From Gonapodya prolifera JEL478 (lineage: Eukaryota > Monoblepharomycota > Monoblepharidomycetes > Monoblepharidales > Gonapodyaceae), in NCBI GenBank assembly GCA_001574975.1, contig KQ965847.1:62001-126000 (forward strand): DNA of 64,000 nt, given 5' to 3'. The position numbers and the translations under genes are program-made. A model generated the notes under the pieces. That model searched no databases. It saw only the letters and a list, made by a program, of their open reading frames with translations, and was not told the origin of the DNA. Within the stretch, counting starts at the first letter, position 1. The number at the start of each line of letters is the position of its first letter. This document shows, piece after piece, positions 34,319 to 48,133 of this stretch.

Positions 34319-37300
34319 ATGCTCTGGTTCTTCAGCTGGCTGCTGCCCCTCTTTCCGTCGCGCACTTTCCTTGTCTTCCTGATCGTATGCGGTGGAGTCC
34401 TTGCTGCGCTGTGGGAGCTGTCGCGCTTCCTGAATGACTTGCTGGAGAGGGGTGTTGGCTGGAGAATATTAAGCTGCACGTACGTGATGTGCGCTGAGCC
34501 AATCTCTGTCTGTCGATGTCGATTCTTATTCACGCTCCGTGTTGGGGAAATGCCCGACGAATCCACTCTGTCCGACGTCTCCGTTTTTGGATGTATTGCG
34601 AAACCTCACCAGGCGCGATGGCCAATTCCGTCTTTTACGACGCTCAAACGGTCTTCATGTATCACTGTCCTTGAGCATCGCTTTTCCGGCGTTCAGATCC
34701 TGGGTCTTGGAAAAGCTTCGTGTTTCCTCAACACGTGGTCCCGACTTCTCCCAATGGTTACTGGTGGAAATCGCTGATGTAATCGTCACCTTGAGCGAAC
34801 AGACGAGCTCGCCACCACACCTCGAAAGGGAAACAGGTGGACGCGGTGCCCCTCCTGACGTCGAGCTAGAAGAGCCAGCTTCAGAGTCGAACCCTCGGCG
34901 AAGGAGTGCTTTAGCGCACGCCGTCGCTCTCTTTGCTCATTTCTACTTCGGCTCTGCAGTACTTCGGTTACGAAATGTCAAAGTGGACGTCCTCCTGACG
35001 TCTGACGTTGGATGGACATGGATACTCGACATGGCCACGTTTGAGCTTACAACAAAGACTTCAACGCGGGGAACACATTGTCATCGGCGGGAAGTCGTTG
35101 CTTCCGTAAAGTTGAATTCTTTATCTTGCAACACCGGATTACCGTCTCTCTCCCGCACGGCCGACGGTGGCACAGAGCCTCCGGCGGGACTATCAGTTTC
35201 ACAAGGCTTCGAGATCGAAGTCGCTGCCACGCCACGCTCTGAGTTTCCATATGCCGAAAATGTCAGCGTCCGCATCGATCTTCCCAAGGTTGCTGGAAAC
35301 GTGGCACATCTGCTCTTACTTTCGGACCGACTCCGTCGACCGCCTTTGCCAAATTTCGAGAGCTCCGACGCCCCACCGCCACGTGCAGATTCAAAAATCA
35401 ACCTTGTTCCCATTACTGACGTCCTGAAAGCGTTGACGGCATTGAGACCCCGGGTGGCATGCTCTCTCCATGACGTATCCGTTGCCCTTCCAGCGTTTGG
35501 GGTATCGACCGCTGCCTTACCGGCTCAGGCTTACGTGAGCATTTCCATGGCAAAGATCGACCTTGCTGTGGACCTCGGTCGCATGTCTGGATATGGGAAT
35601 GGGGTCGGGGGTGACTCTCGATTGACACTCGGCGGTCTGGTCCTTGCGCTTGCGGGGACCTCTTTAAGCGCCGTCAGGTTCGCCGAAATCCGCGAAACTT
35701 GGGTTTCAATCAAGGTGGACGCTCTGGAAAGGTCGATTGAGCTGGCCAGTGGGGGGAACGCATCTGTTGTCGAGGCGTTGGACTGCATTGTGGACACGTC
35801 TGTCCTCGGACCAAAGATCGAATTGAACTCTCAGGTGTTCGGGCACCTTGATCGTATTCGAGCAAGTTACGCGAAGAGACTTGAGCGGTCGACCCGGGGT
35901 CCGACAAAGACGAATTCCGACAACGCAATGTTGGGAGCGCTTCCTTCCGCCACCAAATGCAGCCTCCACGTAACCATCGACACCTTTGTCGTTTCCAACG
36001 TTGTCACTGCTGAGTTCGCCGTGCAGACCACCGGCACTCCAAGTGCGCATGCAAAACCGACTACGCGCCCGGTTCCTCTTCGCATCCAATTCGGTCCAGC
36101 CACAGCGCACGTGCACGTCACGAATGTCGAGCCCTCAAATACACCCAAATGGCTCTCTGGCTGGACCAGGTGGTTCGCTCTGGACGGACCCGCCATCCTT
36201 TCGCCCCAATCTGCCTTGCCGGGGGAAGGGGATACAGTTGAGGGGTTATGGGGAACCGCGACGATAACCTTGTCAGCACTGGAAGTAACGACGGATGGTT
36301 TGGCGCGAAGCAGCGGGCCGGAACTTGTCATATCGGGTTTGGAGTGTGCAGTGGGACGTCAATATCGGACATGGAAGGCGGCTCCTCAATCTGAATCTAT
36401 TCGTGGATTGGAACTGCTGAGCACGTGGGTCGACTTTACCATGGACCAAATTGCGGTCTCTTGCCCGTCGCCAGGCCAATTCGAGCGGCTTTCGGCCGCG
36501 ATCGCCTCCGTCCTCGGACCTCGTTCTCCCCGCTCCACACCAGATCCAGCCGACGACGAAAAGATCGCCATGACGTACCGTCTCCTCTTCCGCAGGGCTC
36601 TGGTTATCGTGGCAGATGAGTCAGGGCTCAATCGGGTGTGGGCGGAACTGGCGGGATTCACTTGGGTGAGCGGATCGAGACGCCATGAACCAGGGCGGAC
36701 TTTCAGCGGTGGAAGTCTAGGAGGAGCACCCTATACGGTTGAGAAGTGGGTCGGTGTGGATGAAGTTTACTTTGGGACAAGCAGTGAAGAACCCGCCAAC
36801 AACGACGTCCCACGAGTGAACTTGTCAGAGTTCACCACATTCGCCCGCGTAACGGAACCGTTCATGGTGGAGTGGAGGTGGGACAGCTCAGCACATGTCA
36901 CCATTGGCAGTGTTGCCCAGCACCGTGCACAATTGGAACTGTTTATTTCGGTAACCACCTTTTATGCATTTGTCGCACCTTGCTTGACGTTTGCCAAGGG
37001 CATGAAACATATCATTCGGAGAGAACTTCCACTTGATGGTGTGCTGCACAGTGATTCGCGACACTCGGACGTCACAAGTCAAGTAACTGTTTCCACACCA
37101 AAGTCCCCGTCTTCCCTTGATATTCAGCTGCCCTTCGTCTCGGTGAACGTGCTCCTTCCCGAACGGGAGCATCTGCGATTGGAGATTACGTCATTGCATC
37201 TCGCACGCCAAAGAGTCGAGGCAGATGTTATCGCACTGCTACTGCCGCAATCTGACATCGAGTTGGAAGAAGAGCAACTCGTCAAAATTTCGGGATTCTC

Positions 37301-40300
37301 CTTGAGTATGCCAGAAAGTCATATTGATTTGCAGATTGTGGCCGTTGTTCTCACCATTCCACATGACTATCACGTGAGTTAAACATTGCTTCACGAGTAC
37401 GCATGTCCCGTCGAGGTTTACGTTCGTTTTTAAAAAGTTATCCAAGACTGAAGAGAGTTTAGTGAACTTCCAAAAAGCACTCAAGATCTTGTGGAAACAA
37501 GATTTTATGGGCCTTCCACCGGAACCTGAAGGAGACGAAATCATCACTGTGCCAGACATTCGAATTGTGATGGGACACTTCATCTTTCGCATATTAGACT
37601 CACCATTTGAAGCGAAACTCGGAAGGAATTTTGTTGTTGGTCTCTCAGAACAAGTGAGTGCAATTTGTTTGAATTTTTTGTGTGAACAAGACTTCCAGTC
37701 AATTGTTCGACGTAAAAGTCTGAAAGGTTAAAACGCGAAGAATTACTTCATGACAAGGTCAGAAAATTTAAACTTAACGGGACAGATGAGGATAAGACTT
37801 TCCAGGTGCTTGCCCACTGGAACTCGCAATCGTGGATAGCGAAGATGCAACCTCAGCACCCAGCACCTGCTCTTTTGTCTTACGAGTCGTATAACGTTCG
37901 TATCGACTTGCGTCCTCCAGTTTTTAAGGACAACGCGAGCATTCCTGAAGTGATAGCCCAAATGGACGGGAACATGGTGAGTGACAAAATATACGTGGAA
38001 TATGGTGTGGTTATATATTGCTTCATTGTCAGCCTCTCGATACGCGATGGGATATAATTGTTCCATTAGATTTGAGATTTTCCCAGAAGGCTGCAAGGCT
38101 GTGGTTTCGAGACTATCCTCCCCTTCTTGATAAGCCATTTGAAGATGGCTGCGGGATCGTCATCAATTCAACTGTATGTGAAACTTTTCAAAGTCCGAAG
38201 CATTTCATTGATTCCTTTTTGCTCTAGCTTATTGCTGCTGAGCAACTCGCCAGTGGTTTCTCAATAAGATGGCCAGAGCTCTCCTTATATCCTGCAAAGC
38301 AAAAGATTCTGAAACTAAGGCGGACAGTGGGAGCGATGAAGTTCTTTCATTCTACAACCATATCTGTTGGTGGTTCTGCCAGAATTATATTTGGTCCAAG
38401 GTGTGTTTGATTCGCACAGTCCTATAAACGTTTCCACCCACCAACATGAGTGCTTTTCGAAGCTTTGAACCCGCACTTGCAGATGCAGTCAGAATTCTAG
38501 ACCTCATTACTCCTGAACGAATGGATCCTTCCCCACCACTTGCATATTGGGATAAGTTGAGGCTGATGTTACACGGCCAAGTTCGTTTCACAAAACTTGG
38601 TGGTGGGGAGTGGCGTCTCAAGCTCACACAAGGGTGGGTGTTTTCGGCTTTATCCTTCTCTGTTGCACCCTTTTACTCTCTAAAAGCACAGGCTCTCACC
38701 TTATGGCTTCACCTTTGGACGGGGTGCAGATCACGACGGTGTGGAAGTTGTATTTCGCCAATCATCACGTGTCTTCATCGGAGGACCCCATCTTGCAGAA
38801 GAGTTTGGACTCGATCCCACAAGCATTGGGAACAACTTTGAGACAAAGTTTTTGTGCATTGAGAGTGAAGAGATAGAGGTTCGTTACGTGTTGTGGGTAG
38901 TACCGTTTGACAGTTAACAATCTACCACTGTCTTTGAAATCAACAGGCTGGTATTGCCATGAAGAATGCTGGCCCTGCCATAAGATTTCTTCGACTTGAA
39001 GGAGGATTACGTTGGACATTCTTGATGGGCTTCAGCGCAACTGTGCCTCATTTCCACGTGGTACAACGCCACACAGGCACAGTACCCGTATTTGATCGTA
39101 ATTCGTGGGACAGTTTTGCTCCTTTTCGTGCTGGTAACATTGCAGTCGCTACCATGTTGAGAGAAAGCCACTCAGAAAGTTCCACGCGGACAAATTTACT
39201 AAGTCTCAGCTTTGCAGTCAGTCATTATGTATTGCGACGAGTGGTTCCTTCCTTTACGTCGGAGTTGAATAATCTCAAGATTCACCAAGGAGATGTTTTT
39301 GGCATTGCCAAAATATTCAAGACAAAAATACAGCAGTTTATGTCTCACATAAATGTTTCAGGCTTGTTTTCGCCACTGCTTATTGGGTGAGTTCTGCTCA
39401 AAAGTTGATTAACCTAGCTGTCGTAAAGGTCCACTTTGTTAGCTTCATTCACCACATGGAAAATGAAAGCTCCTCCGAGAAGAGTGGTCTTGGTCTGCGC
39501 ATTAGAGCAAATGCAACTAAGTTTAGCTGCACCATAGCACGAAATGTGAACAGAGAATGGGAACTCCCTGAAGCAGATGTTGTAGGTACTCCGATTCAGA
39601 ACTATTCTTTCCACATTCCAAAGAATCGCTCTATTCTTCTTCGCTGTTTAAGGATCTTGAAGAATTTGAAGCCAGGACTGTTAATCTTTTTGATTCACTT
39701 CCTCCAGATTATGAAGAGGATTCGGATGTTGACAAATGGACAGACGTCACAGTTGACGGAATATACAGTGGAATAACCCTTGAGGCATTCGCATGGTCAC
39801 CAAGGATTGTCTTCCATGCCGATTTAGATGCCGCTCCGTCACATCCACAGCAGAATTTACACAATGTTCAACTTGTCGAGAAACGGCTGTTTGAGATTCA
39901 AAAGGAGATTGATCTTTTATCAGATAAGGGCCTAGAACAAAGCAAAACGCTCCAAGGTATGCAATTACTCACCATATCCAGTTCTTTTCTCAACTCTTGT
40001 TGCATTATCACAAACAGATCTTTTAAGACATCGTGACCTCGTGAAAACTCATTTGCGATCGCTCGCGCAGCAAACTTTGATCAGAGCTCCACGCGGTCTG
40101 CCACGAGACTCTAAGAGTGGATCTCGTGGGGTGTTGTTTAACAAGCGCTTTCTTGTGCATGTAAGTGCTCTTGGATGGAACACATCACGAATAGTGATAA
40201 CATTGAATGCTTGCACCACCAAGGAGCTGAGGTTATTTGTCAATACTCACGTGAGGGATGCCATCATTAAGTGGTCGGAAGTTGTTTGGCAGGATGCATC

Positions 40301-43007
40301 AGTCAATTTCTGTGAGGACCGGCATCGCGATATCTTTTTGTTTTTCGAAGTATTTCACGCTTGATTGACGTAGATCTTTCGAATGCCGCCCTAAAGCTTG
40401 TAAGACAACTAACCAAACCCACCTCTTCAACTGAGACAGCTGATGAGCACGATAGAGCTCAAAAGTTTGCCACGACCACATTTACCAGGAAGGATGCAGA
40501 TGAATTGCTGGCAAAGCTCATCCGAGAACGTGAAACAAACCTAATTGTGGACTGCGATACACCCGAACCTAGATCGACACCTGCAATAACTGAAAGAATA
40601 TCACCGACCTCAATATCTCCGAATACTGCAACATATGTTCCCTCCACAGATTCGAATTCACCTTCATACATAGCACCAAACCACAAAGCTACTGGAAAGC
40701 TTTTGGTTCAATTGACGCACACACAACTGCAATTGATGGTCTGTCCCCGGATGTGGCTGCTGTAAGCCGAAAGCTTCGTTTAATTTTGGTTTTCAATAGG
40801 CACCTTTTAACGAGATGGATATGTCACCTGGAGGAAGCCTATTCATTACTGCAGACCATATGACTTTGAAGACCGTGGACATATCAGAGCAAAGTGCTAA
40901 CGCCACTTTTGGTGAAAAGGTTGACAGCAAAATGTCTCTTGTCAAAAGGTGCCTTACATTTTAAGGATGCATTGATCCGGCGTTTTGCTAGCTTTTCTGT
41001 TTCAGCCAATTTGTGGGAACAATCTTGAATGGCCAATCATTTGTTTGGCGTCCACCTTCTGATCCATTGGCACTGCGTCGTGCACATCCACCTGTACTTT
41101 GGATCCCTCTTGAAGTTCTTCTTGATACCTCACCAGAAGCGCCAACTAGAGGAACAATACAGAGAGTTGGAGATCGTGTTTCCCTGGAAGTTGCGATTGA
41201 TCAATATAATCCACTTTACGTCCCATCGAAACAAAATGCGACCCAGCTTCCACAACAACAGACTGGAACAGTGTGGCGTTTTATGTTTCCAGATATCAGA
41301 TTGTGAGTGAATGCGTCAAATTTTAAACAGTTTATTGTGACTAGTTACTTTTTGACTTACAACGCCCATCAGATCGGCAACTTCTGAAGCATTTAGCACA
41401 ATATTTGATGTCTCCAGTAAGCTTATCGCAAATGCTGAGCTTAGCGAAAAACGTCGAGAAGACAAAATGAGGGAGTGGGTGCTATTGTTACAACGAATGG
41501 AAATGTTGGGAATTCTTCCAAGCATGTGAGTAATTGATGGTCAACATGCATTATGAAGTCTCACTCATTTGAACAAAGCACAAATGACATTGAGGCTCTT
41601 CAAGCTCAAATTTTTGAAAATGAGCACAGATTGCAAAATGTGCTCCAGGAACAACCAACGTCTTCTGAGATCTCTGAACTTAAATCAACTATTTCAAAGA
41701 GCAAAGCTGACCTATATTATGTTCTTAGTGCTCTCAAGTCTATGCGAGAGCGCAAAAAGACCAGCACTGCAACTTTAGAAATCATTTGCACCATTGACTC
41801 ATTGAACTGGGTGATGTTAGCAGAGAGTGGTGCACCATTTGCAGATGCTCGGTTGAATGGTACAAAGCTCCTCTTTGTAAGTTCTTGGCTGCATGGTAGC
41901 CTTAGGCGTCTGTATTGACATTTTATTGTCTTTGCTTTGGGGAATCAAAAAGGTCCAGAATGAGGATGGAAGTACAATTTTAAATCTTGAAGTGGATGAC
42001 ATCTCCCTTGAAAATGTCACGACAAGTCACGCACACTTTCGCAATGCAGTTTCTAGACTGGAAATCGGCGGTGCGAGAGATCAAAGGAAACAGAAAATGG
42101 TTCGAGTTCATAGACGTTCTCTTGCCCCAGTTGGAGGCATTTCGGTAGTTGAACATTTTGAAGTGGATCTTTATCCTTTCAAACTCAAAGTGTGTTTGCT
42201 TGCTTTTCTGAAATGTTGTCTTCGCAGTATTCACGAGTTCTGTATTTCGTCAGGTTACATTGGACCTTGCAAGGAGGATACGAGACTATGTTTTCCCTGT
42301 CAGAAAACCAAACTCCTCAAAGTCTTCATCAAATGTGGATTTAACTATGAAGGAAAGTGTGTGGACTGATGGTGGCACGGAGATAGATCAAATGAAAAAG
42401 TATGTGCTGTTTCCTACCGTGTGCATTTGCTTTAACGTTCACGCTGATGGTATATTTTTATCCGCAACCCATGGTCCAAATTCTTTGTAGTCGTTCAACT
42501 CAAACCATGACTTTCATTTACGTCAAAGTTCCTGGATCCCAGCATGAGCTCTCGTACAAAGTCTGTACCCAAACTGTATTGTGTTTACCTGCAAACTGAA
42601 TTTCACATGTCTCATCTTGTTACAAAGGGTGACAAGACACAGAACTTGCTTGAAGTGGACAGATTTTTGCTGGTCCTTCCAACATTAGAATACCGAAACA
42701 AAATGTGGTCATATTTCGACTTTTTCATGCAGCTTCGACGAGGTAGGTGCATTGCAATTTTGCGACATCACTTTCTCTGACACTTCGCGGATGGAAAGAA
42801 ATACTGAATATTGTCACAACAAATGCAGGAAGCTTCATCAAGAATCAACTGAAGCGCATCCCTGGAAATGTTCTGGAATCAGAGGAGAATTACTTACTAA
42901 AAGAAGATCAATTGCATGATGAAAACATTAATTCAGCCATGACTCCAACCATGCGTGAGGCTATGAACCGCCAGTTGCTTTTTGGAAAACTCCTTCATGC
43001 AAGGTAG
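34319..43007 (+). CDS. FMP27: FMP27/BLTP2 (Hobbit)-type bridge-like lipid transfer protein
   Basis: The gene starts with a membrane anchor (MLWFFSWLLPLFPSRTFLVF). After a short intron comes a 2.8-kb exon (to 37373) rich in alternating beta-strand-like segments, as expected for a chorein/RBG groove. Diagnostic blocks follow: GFTWVSGSRRHE (~36655), EWRWDSSAHVTIGS (~36870), the FMP27 GFWDK-type motif LAYWDKLRLMLHGQVRF (~38540), GGLRWTFLMGF (~39000), a coiled coil (DIEALQAQIFENEHRLQ, ~41590), FIYVKVPGSQHELSYK (~42515) and LLVLPTLEYRNKMWSYFDF (~42665). The last exon ends SFIKNQLKRIPGNVL...LLFGKLLHAR with TAG at 43007. The 3' 5.6 kb carries a dozen or more short introns, and I give no exact list. 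These proteins sit at ER-plasma membrane contacts and move lipid in bulk. Oddity: the 5' third is GC-rich and almost intronless, while the 3' part is AT-rich and intron-dense. Confidence 0.82.
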
Positions 43008-44175
43008 CAGTAGCAAGACTTTTGTAGTGTATTGTAAAATAGTGTGTACCATGTGATTGTTTTGAGACAATGCCATCTCTATTGCAACTTGTCCTGGTCA
43101 TTTATTCTTCAGGTATAAAATATGTGGCTGATGTGTTGGAATACAAACAAATATGCTTACTTTTTCAAAATGCATCTGTCAAAGCTACTATTAGCCTACT
43201 CTGCACATTTGTTATTTTACCAAAAGTTAAGAAGAGTTATTTAATTAATACTTTTTTGCAGCATTTAACATTTTAGCTGACACTGAGCAATATGCACTGG
43301 TTGGTTATGAGTGAGTGAGAAGACTCACACAAAACACACATTTATTGTCTCTGTAGATGGTGTTTTTGCATGGGCATTGGTAGGTCCAAATCAGAGTTTG
43401 GAAATTTTTTTGCAGCACTTGACATTTGGTAAGGATCTTGATCAGAGAATTGATGACACTGTGCTTTGTGCACCAGTTGCTTATGAATGAGTGAGAAGAC
43501 TCATATTAATGACTTAAATTCATTGGTGCAGTGAGTTTTCTTGCATAATTGATAATGCAAGAAAACAAGCGCAAAATTTCCATGTTAGTATATCTTTAAT
43601 TGCATTGTTGCAACAGTTGTCAGAGCACATGAGTTCATGTAGAAGCCCTGATCAATTTGGCAAGTTTGAAGGTATGTGAGCCACTGAGCAGACTCACCAA
43701 ATCCAACAATGCCAGTTCATCAAAAACAATATATTAAATTGATTATTCACTCTGTGACAATTTCAAAGCAGTTAGCAGTTGGAGGAATTGGTTTAAGCCT
43801 GACCATCTGTTTGTACAAGGAAATCCTTGGTATCTGCAGAGTCTTACACGCACCAGTTATTGATATACTATTTACTGTTACTGTTGACCTCATATTTAGA
43901 AGCTGTTCTCTTAACATATAGCATTTGTTGCACTGGTACAATTCTTGTGATATGTATTCCTTGTTATTCAAGGCACACAGATGTCCAATAACATGGTTTG
44001 AAAAATCAAATGGACATACGTCCATTGTTTGCAGATCCACATCAGTCAAATTGAGGAATCTATGAAGTTTCCTTTAAGATCAATTGTTATAATGTGAATC
44101 ACAGTATTTTGTAATATAATGGATTTTCAGGAAAGGGTGAAACCAAAGGGGTACCATAATGAAGGTGGCTCCAGT
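43008..44175. repeat. AT-rich DNA with diverged tandem units
   Basis: Two to three imperfect units follow the FMP27 gene. Each contains TTTTGCAGCA(C/T)TT, then CACTG...TGCAC(T/C)GTTG..TATGA.TGAGTGAGAAGACTCA (43255-43335 and 43408-43507; a weaker third near 43610-43700 ends GAGCAGACTCACC). Spacing is about 155-170 bases. No coding sequence is supported; the short open frames here match nothing. Origin is unknown: decayed satellite or local duplications. Confidence 0.4.
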
Positions 44176-44415
44176 TGCTACACAACCTAGGTGAGCTGCA
44201 CGAGCCTGTAAACTGCAGGAACGTGTATATATGATCAGATGTACATAGCAAGACGTAATGTGCATAGAACTCACCTGCAGGAACGTGATGCCAAACTTAG
44301 GGCACGTCCTGCAGGTGTGCACATCTAAACCCGCGGCCACAGTAGTGGCACAGCAGCTAATACCCAACACTCATACTACACTATATACTCCATGTTAGTG
44401 GATGTCAGTGTGACA
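44176..44415 (-). mobile_element. Solo-LTR-like repeat, copy 1
   Basis: A 240-bp repeat is bounded by TG...CA (TGCTACACAACC at one end, GGATGTCAGTGTGACA at the other). It is flanked by a perfect 5-bp duplication CCAGT (44171-44175 and 44416-44420). TG...CA ends with a 5-bp target duplication are the hallmark of a solo LTR of an LTR retrotransposon; no internal region is present. It differs from copy 2 (inverted, 49952-50189) at about four positions, so both insertions look young. Family (Gypsy or Copia) cannot be told from the LTR alone. A 5-bp-TSD MITE is the alternative. Confidence 0.65.
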
Positions 44416-46300
44416 CCAGTGTGTTTGTCAAGCCATGGTGTTTCTTGTTTTTCACTCTGATTGTGCTGCAACTGACCCCACAAGCAATGGCTGCTAACCC
44501 TTACCGTCAGGGTGCCACAAGCATACAAAATAGCAGAAACAGTTCCCCCTTAAAAACAGGACATTGTCACCTCCTGAGGTAAATTGGATATACAACAAGT
44601 TCTTAGCAAAAATAGCAGAATATCTTTTGAAGTTTTGAGTCAATTTTTGAAACTCATATAATTTATTTTATTCCAAAATTTGGGGGAAAGTTACAAAAAG
44701 TTTCAGAGAACCAATCCCAATAGAGCATGTGCGCCACCTGCTGTTATGGGTAAAAAAAAAGTACCAGTACGTTTTACAGGTCAATAACCAGCAAAACCAT
44801 GTGTGCACTATTTGAAACGTATAAGTAAAGTTCCCCAGTGCTAAATCATCTTTTTGGCAATCAACTGCGCCCAATTCCTACGCCATTGCCTTGATTATCA
44901 TGTGTCAATCCAATCTGCACAGTACGGCTGCGTAAAATTGGGAATGGGCTTGGATCACAAAATCCATTATCCCTGCCCAACCACATGTGATCACACCAGA
45001 TTGCGCAGAAAAGACAGAGTATTATAAGGATTGAGTGTCAAAATGGGAGAATTCCAAGAAGAATGGGGGCAACCAGCATTGGGCATATGGAAAAAGAGAG
45101 CAACTGCCACCCAAAATGCATGAGGAGGAATTTCAAGGTGGTATTGATGACGTTTGAAATGTAGGAGTGGGGTAGTGTTACTGCTTTGGGAGCAGATCTT
45201 TACTACAGGTAGCTGGATTCCACTTGTGGAGAATTTGAAAAACAAAAGTAGAAGGTGTGGTCCCATACAAAATATTCACACTCACACGTTTTCACCTGTT
45301 TTTACGAGTAGAGCACAACCCCTAATAAAACAAAAATTATTACACAAGTTCCTCAATACGTTTCTCCTCCAACTTTCTGTAGCAACTCAGTTTAGGAGTT
45401 GCCAGTGAACAATGCATTGCATATTGGTCACACCACTCAAAACCATGTAAACTGCAATTCAGAAAATGGAAGTAACCAGCTGGAACATTAGGTCATTATT
45501 GCAGCTACTCTTTTTCTGATTCTGAGGAGCAAGGAAGAAAATGAATGAAGAAGGAAAAAGCAACATTATACAAGGAAATAAAGTAGTCATTGAACAATTT
45601 AATTTTCATTTTGCAGCTAATCACTTCTTTTCAGAAATGTCAAAAATGTGATTGAATATATGAAAAAATATCATTGAATATGAAGAAGATGGAAGTGATT
45701 GTGTGGGTTAGATAACTAACTGATTCTGCAGTTTTCTCCATTCCAGTGTTAGATACATTACTTGTGTAGTGCTGCACCCATGTCAGTCTGTATCATTTTA
45801 CCCTTGAAAACTTAGAAAAGTGCCAACAATTTTCTCCAAACTTAACAATTGCTGAGAAGTGTAAAACAGTATCTGACCACTGGCTCCACATAAAAAATTC
45901 AATGTAGGGCCAATATTTTGCACTAGAGCATTGTTTGAGTTTTGGATGAATTCTTTTGTCCCCATTCTTGTCCTTGTTGTCAATGAGATGGCTTGAACAG
46001 CTTTGATTTCACATTCTCAACAAAAAGTGAAGGTGTGGCTGTGAGTTTTCCATGGTGCATATTTAGTCAACAAGAGCAAAATACCAAATTTAAATTAATT
46101 TCCATCTTCATTTACCAAAAACATCCCAAATACATAAATATATCAAATTATCTTGGTCTTGGTAGTTTAATTTAGTTTACTGGTTCCATGTCACCATTGC
46201 TTGTCCAATTGAAAGTCAATGAATGTGTAGTTTCTACAATGTGATACCCTAGTCTCTGTAAAAAGGTCTGCCATGACAGTGCAGTGCTGATGGTACCTAA
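44416..46300. other. AT-rich intergenic DNA, nothing recognised
   Basis: Between LTR-like copy 1 and the Harbinger element there are about 1.9 kb of AT-rich sequence. Only short chance open frames occur (for example 44991-45266 minus and 45154-45408 plus), without motifs. No further repeats with matching ends were seen. Confidence 0.4.
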
Positions 46301-46314
46301 GGGCCCTTTTGGTA
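46301..46314 (+). repeat. Left terminal inverted repeat of the Harbinger element
   Basis: GGGCCCTTTTGGTA, identical to the complement of 49697-49710. It is preceded by CCTAA, whose TAA is the presumed target duplication. Confidence 0.88.
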
Positions 46315-46589
46315 GTGCACTTTTTTGCTCTTAATTCTTGAATAAAGAGTTTATTGAGGCACGCAATCCCTAATAAAGAGAAATTATGATATGTGCTCTT
46401 GGTTCAAATCGCCTGTAATTTTTTGCAATTTAACTCCTCATTATTTCTCTTAATTTGAATAAAGAGAAAGAGGACCTTTTGGTTCGCTTTATCACTTCTT
46501 TATTGACCCCTTTTAAACTCCCAATAATGCATTATTGAATAAGGAGGTGTGGACCTCTTTTTCACCTCTTAATCCCCCATATATCATCA

Positions 46590-48011
46590 ATGCCCACTAA
46601 CAACAACGCAAACGCTACACCGGTTTCCACAGTATCCAACGTGGCAAAGAGGCAATTGGCTGCCCCCTGTGCGTCATGGAATGAGGATCGGGATGATATG
46701 CTTTTCAAAGCAATCATCCAGCAGATTCAGATTGGGAAGAGGGCGCAGGGGGGACTGAAGCCTGCAGCATGGAGGGCAATTGCAGACAGCTTCAACAATG
46801 CCTGTGGGACAGCATTCACTGTTACCCAAATCAAGAATCGGTACCAGCAAATCCAAGTTGACTTCAAGATTATAAAACGCCTCAAGAAGCTCAGCGGGTG
46901 GTCATGGAACAACAATACGTGCATGCTGGAGGTAGATGATGATGTATGGGACGCTGAACTTGCGGTGAGTTGAAATCAATACTGTATGTCTCAGACATAC
47001 CGTTGCTTATTGGTACAATGCTCACTCCAATGCTATAGGCTATCAAGGCAAAGGTGGAGGAGGGCATGTTGGACCCAGAGTACAAGCGTGCGGTGGCAAT
47101 TCAGAATAGTGGCTTCCCGCTATGGCACAAGACATATGAAGTTTTTGATGGACAACTTGTGGAGGGTACCTACGCTGTCACCATTAGTTCGCAAATGGTG
47201 ATGACAGGTGTGCAGGGGAAAAAAACAACAGGATCCAAAAGACGTGGACAGAATACAGGGGACGGGGATTCCGACGTTGATGACATGCAGGGTGAGTGTT
47301 CCTGACTGCGTACTTTGTCCCAGTCAACAACATTGTCATATTTCTGCTCCAGTTGATGACACAGAGTCCAGTGTGGGTCGCTCCGCCTCCGATGCACAGT
47401 TGATAACCCCACTATGCCAGACTCCAAGCGTTACAAGTGACCAATCGCGGACATGGACATTGCGGAAGCATTCAAGGAGTAGCACTGGATCATTGGCGGA
47501 CTCCGTGAACCAACTGAATGGACTTGGAGAGAACCTTTTGGCTCACCAACTTCAACTTAGCACCACCAAACAGAATTGGACTACAACGCCTCTGGAAGAG
47601 GCGTTGGATATTGCACAGGATGACGGGATGCATGAGGACGACCTGATGGAGGTGACCCGCCTGTTTTGGGATCCTGTGATTGCGGCAACATATGTTGCTT
47701 TGAAATCCCCATCCTGTCACAGGCGGTTCTTCAACATGGAACGCACCAACAGCAGGCGTGGTATCATGGGAATAGAGGCAGCACCTGGACAAGAATTGGG
47801 AATGAGCAGGATGGACAGTCCTCTGAGTATGGTAGGTTTCAGAAGTGCAATGATGTCTGGTAGGCAGGTGGGGACCATTGGGACAGGCCACTTAGGCAGG
47901 ATCATGGCAAACTCTCTGGGAAATGCCGCGGAGCAAGTGGGGTCAGGACAGATGGAATTCGGCCATCTAATGGGTGATGGGCAGATGTGGAATGGACATA
48001 GTCCCATCTAG
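46590..48011 (+). CDS. Harbinger-associated Myb/SANT-like DNA-binding protein
   Basis: Exons 46590-46964, 47039-47291 and 47353-48011 splice in phase to 428 residues. Residues ~28-110 form the Myb_DNA-bind_3 (SANT-like) domain: WNEDRDDMLFKAIIQQ, KPAAWRAIADSFNN, FTVTQIKNRYQQIQ, KKLSGWSWNNNT. This is followed by KNSGFPLWHKTYEVF-type sequence (here IQNSGFPLWHKTYEVFDGQ) that closes such domains in transposon proteins. The rest is Gly/Ser/Met-rich. In characterised PIF/Harbinger elements this protein binds the transposon ends and brings the transposase to the nucleus, and both are needed for movement. It lies inside the element, so it is a transposon gene, not a host gene. Confidence 0.82.
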
Positions 48012-48133
48012 GGTGAATTATTTGTACGCCCACTTTATAAGTAGCATTAATACAATAATACTCTTATTCATAAACTGATTTGTGATGTTTCCAATGTCCG
48101 AGCATGTCCCTCTGGACAACTTCTCCATTACTT

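Noticed and set aside
44080-44370. Cys-rich open frame (MLGISCCATTVAAGLDVHTC) seen three times
   Set aside because: It lies inside the 240-bp LTR-like repeats; the three occurrences are copies of the repeat, not a gene family.
43709-46175. Short open frames in the AT-rich island
   Set aside because: All under about 100 codons, no domain, no plausible splice partners; such frames are expected by chance.
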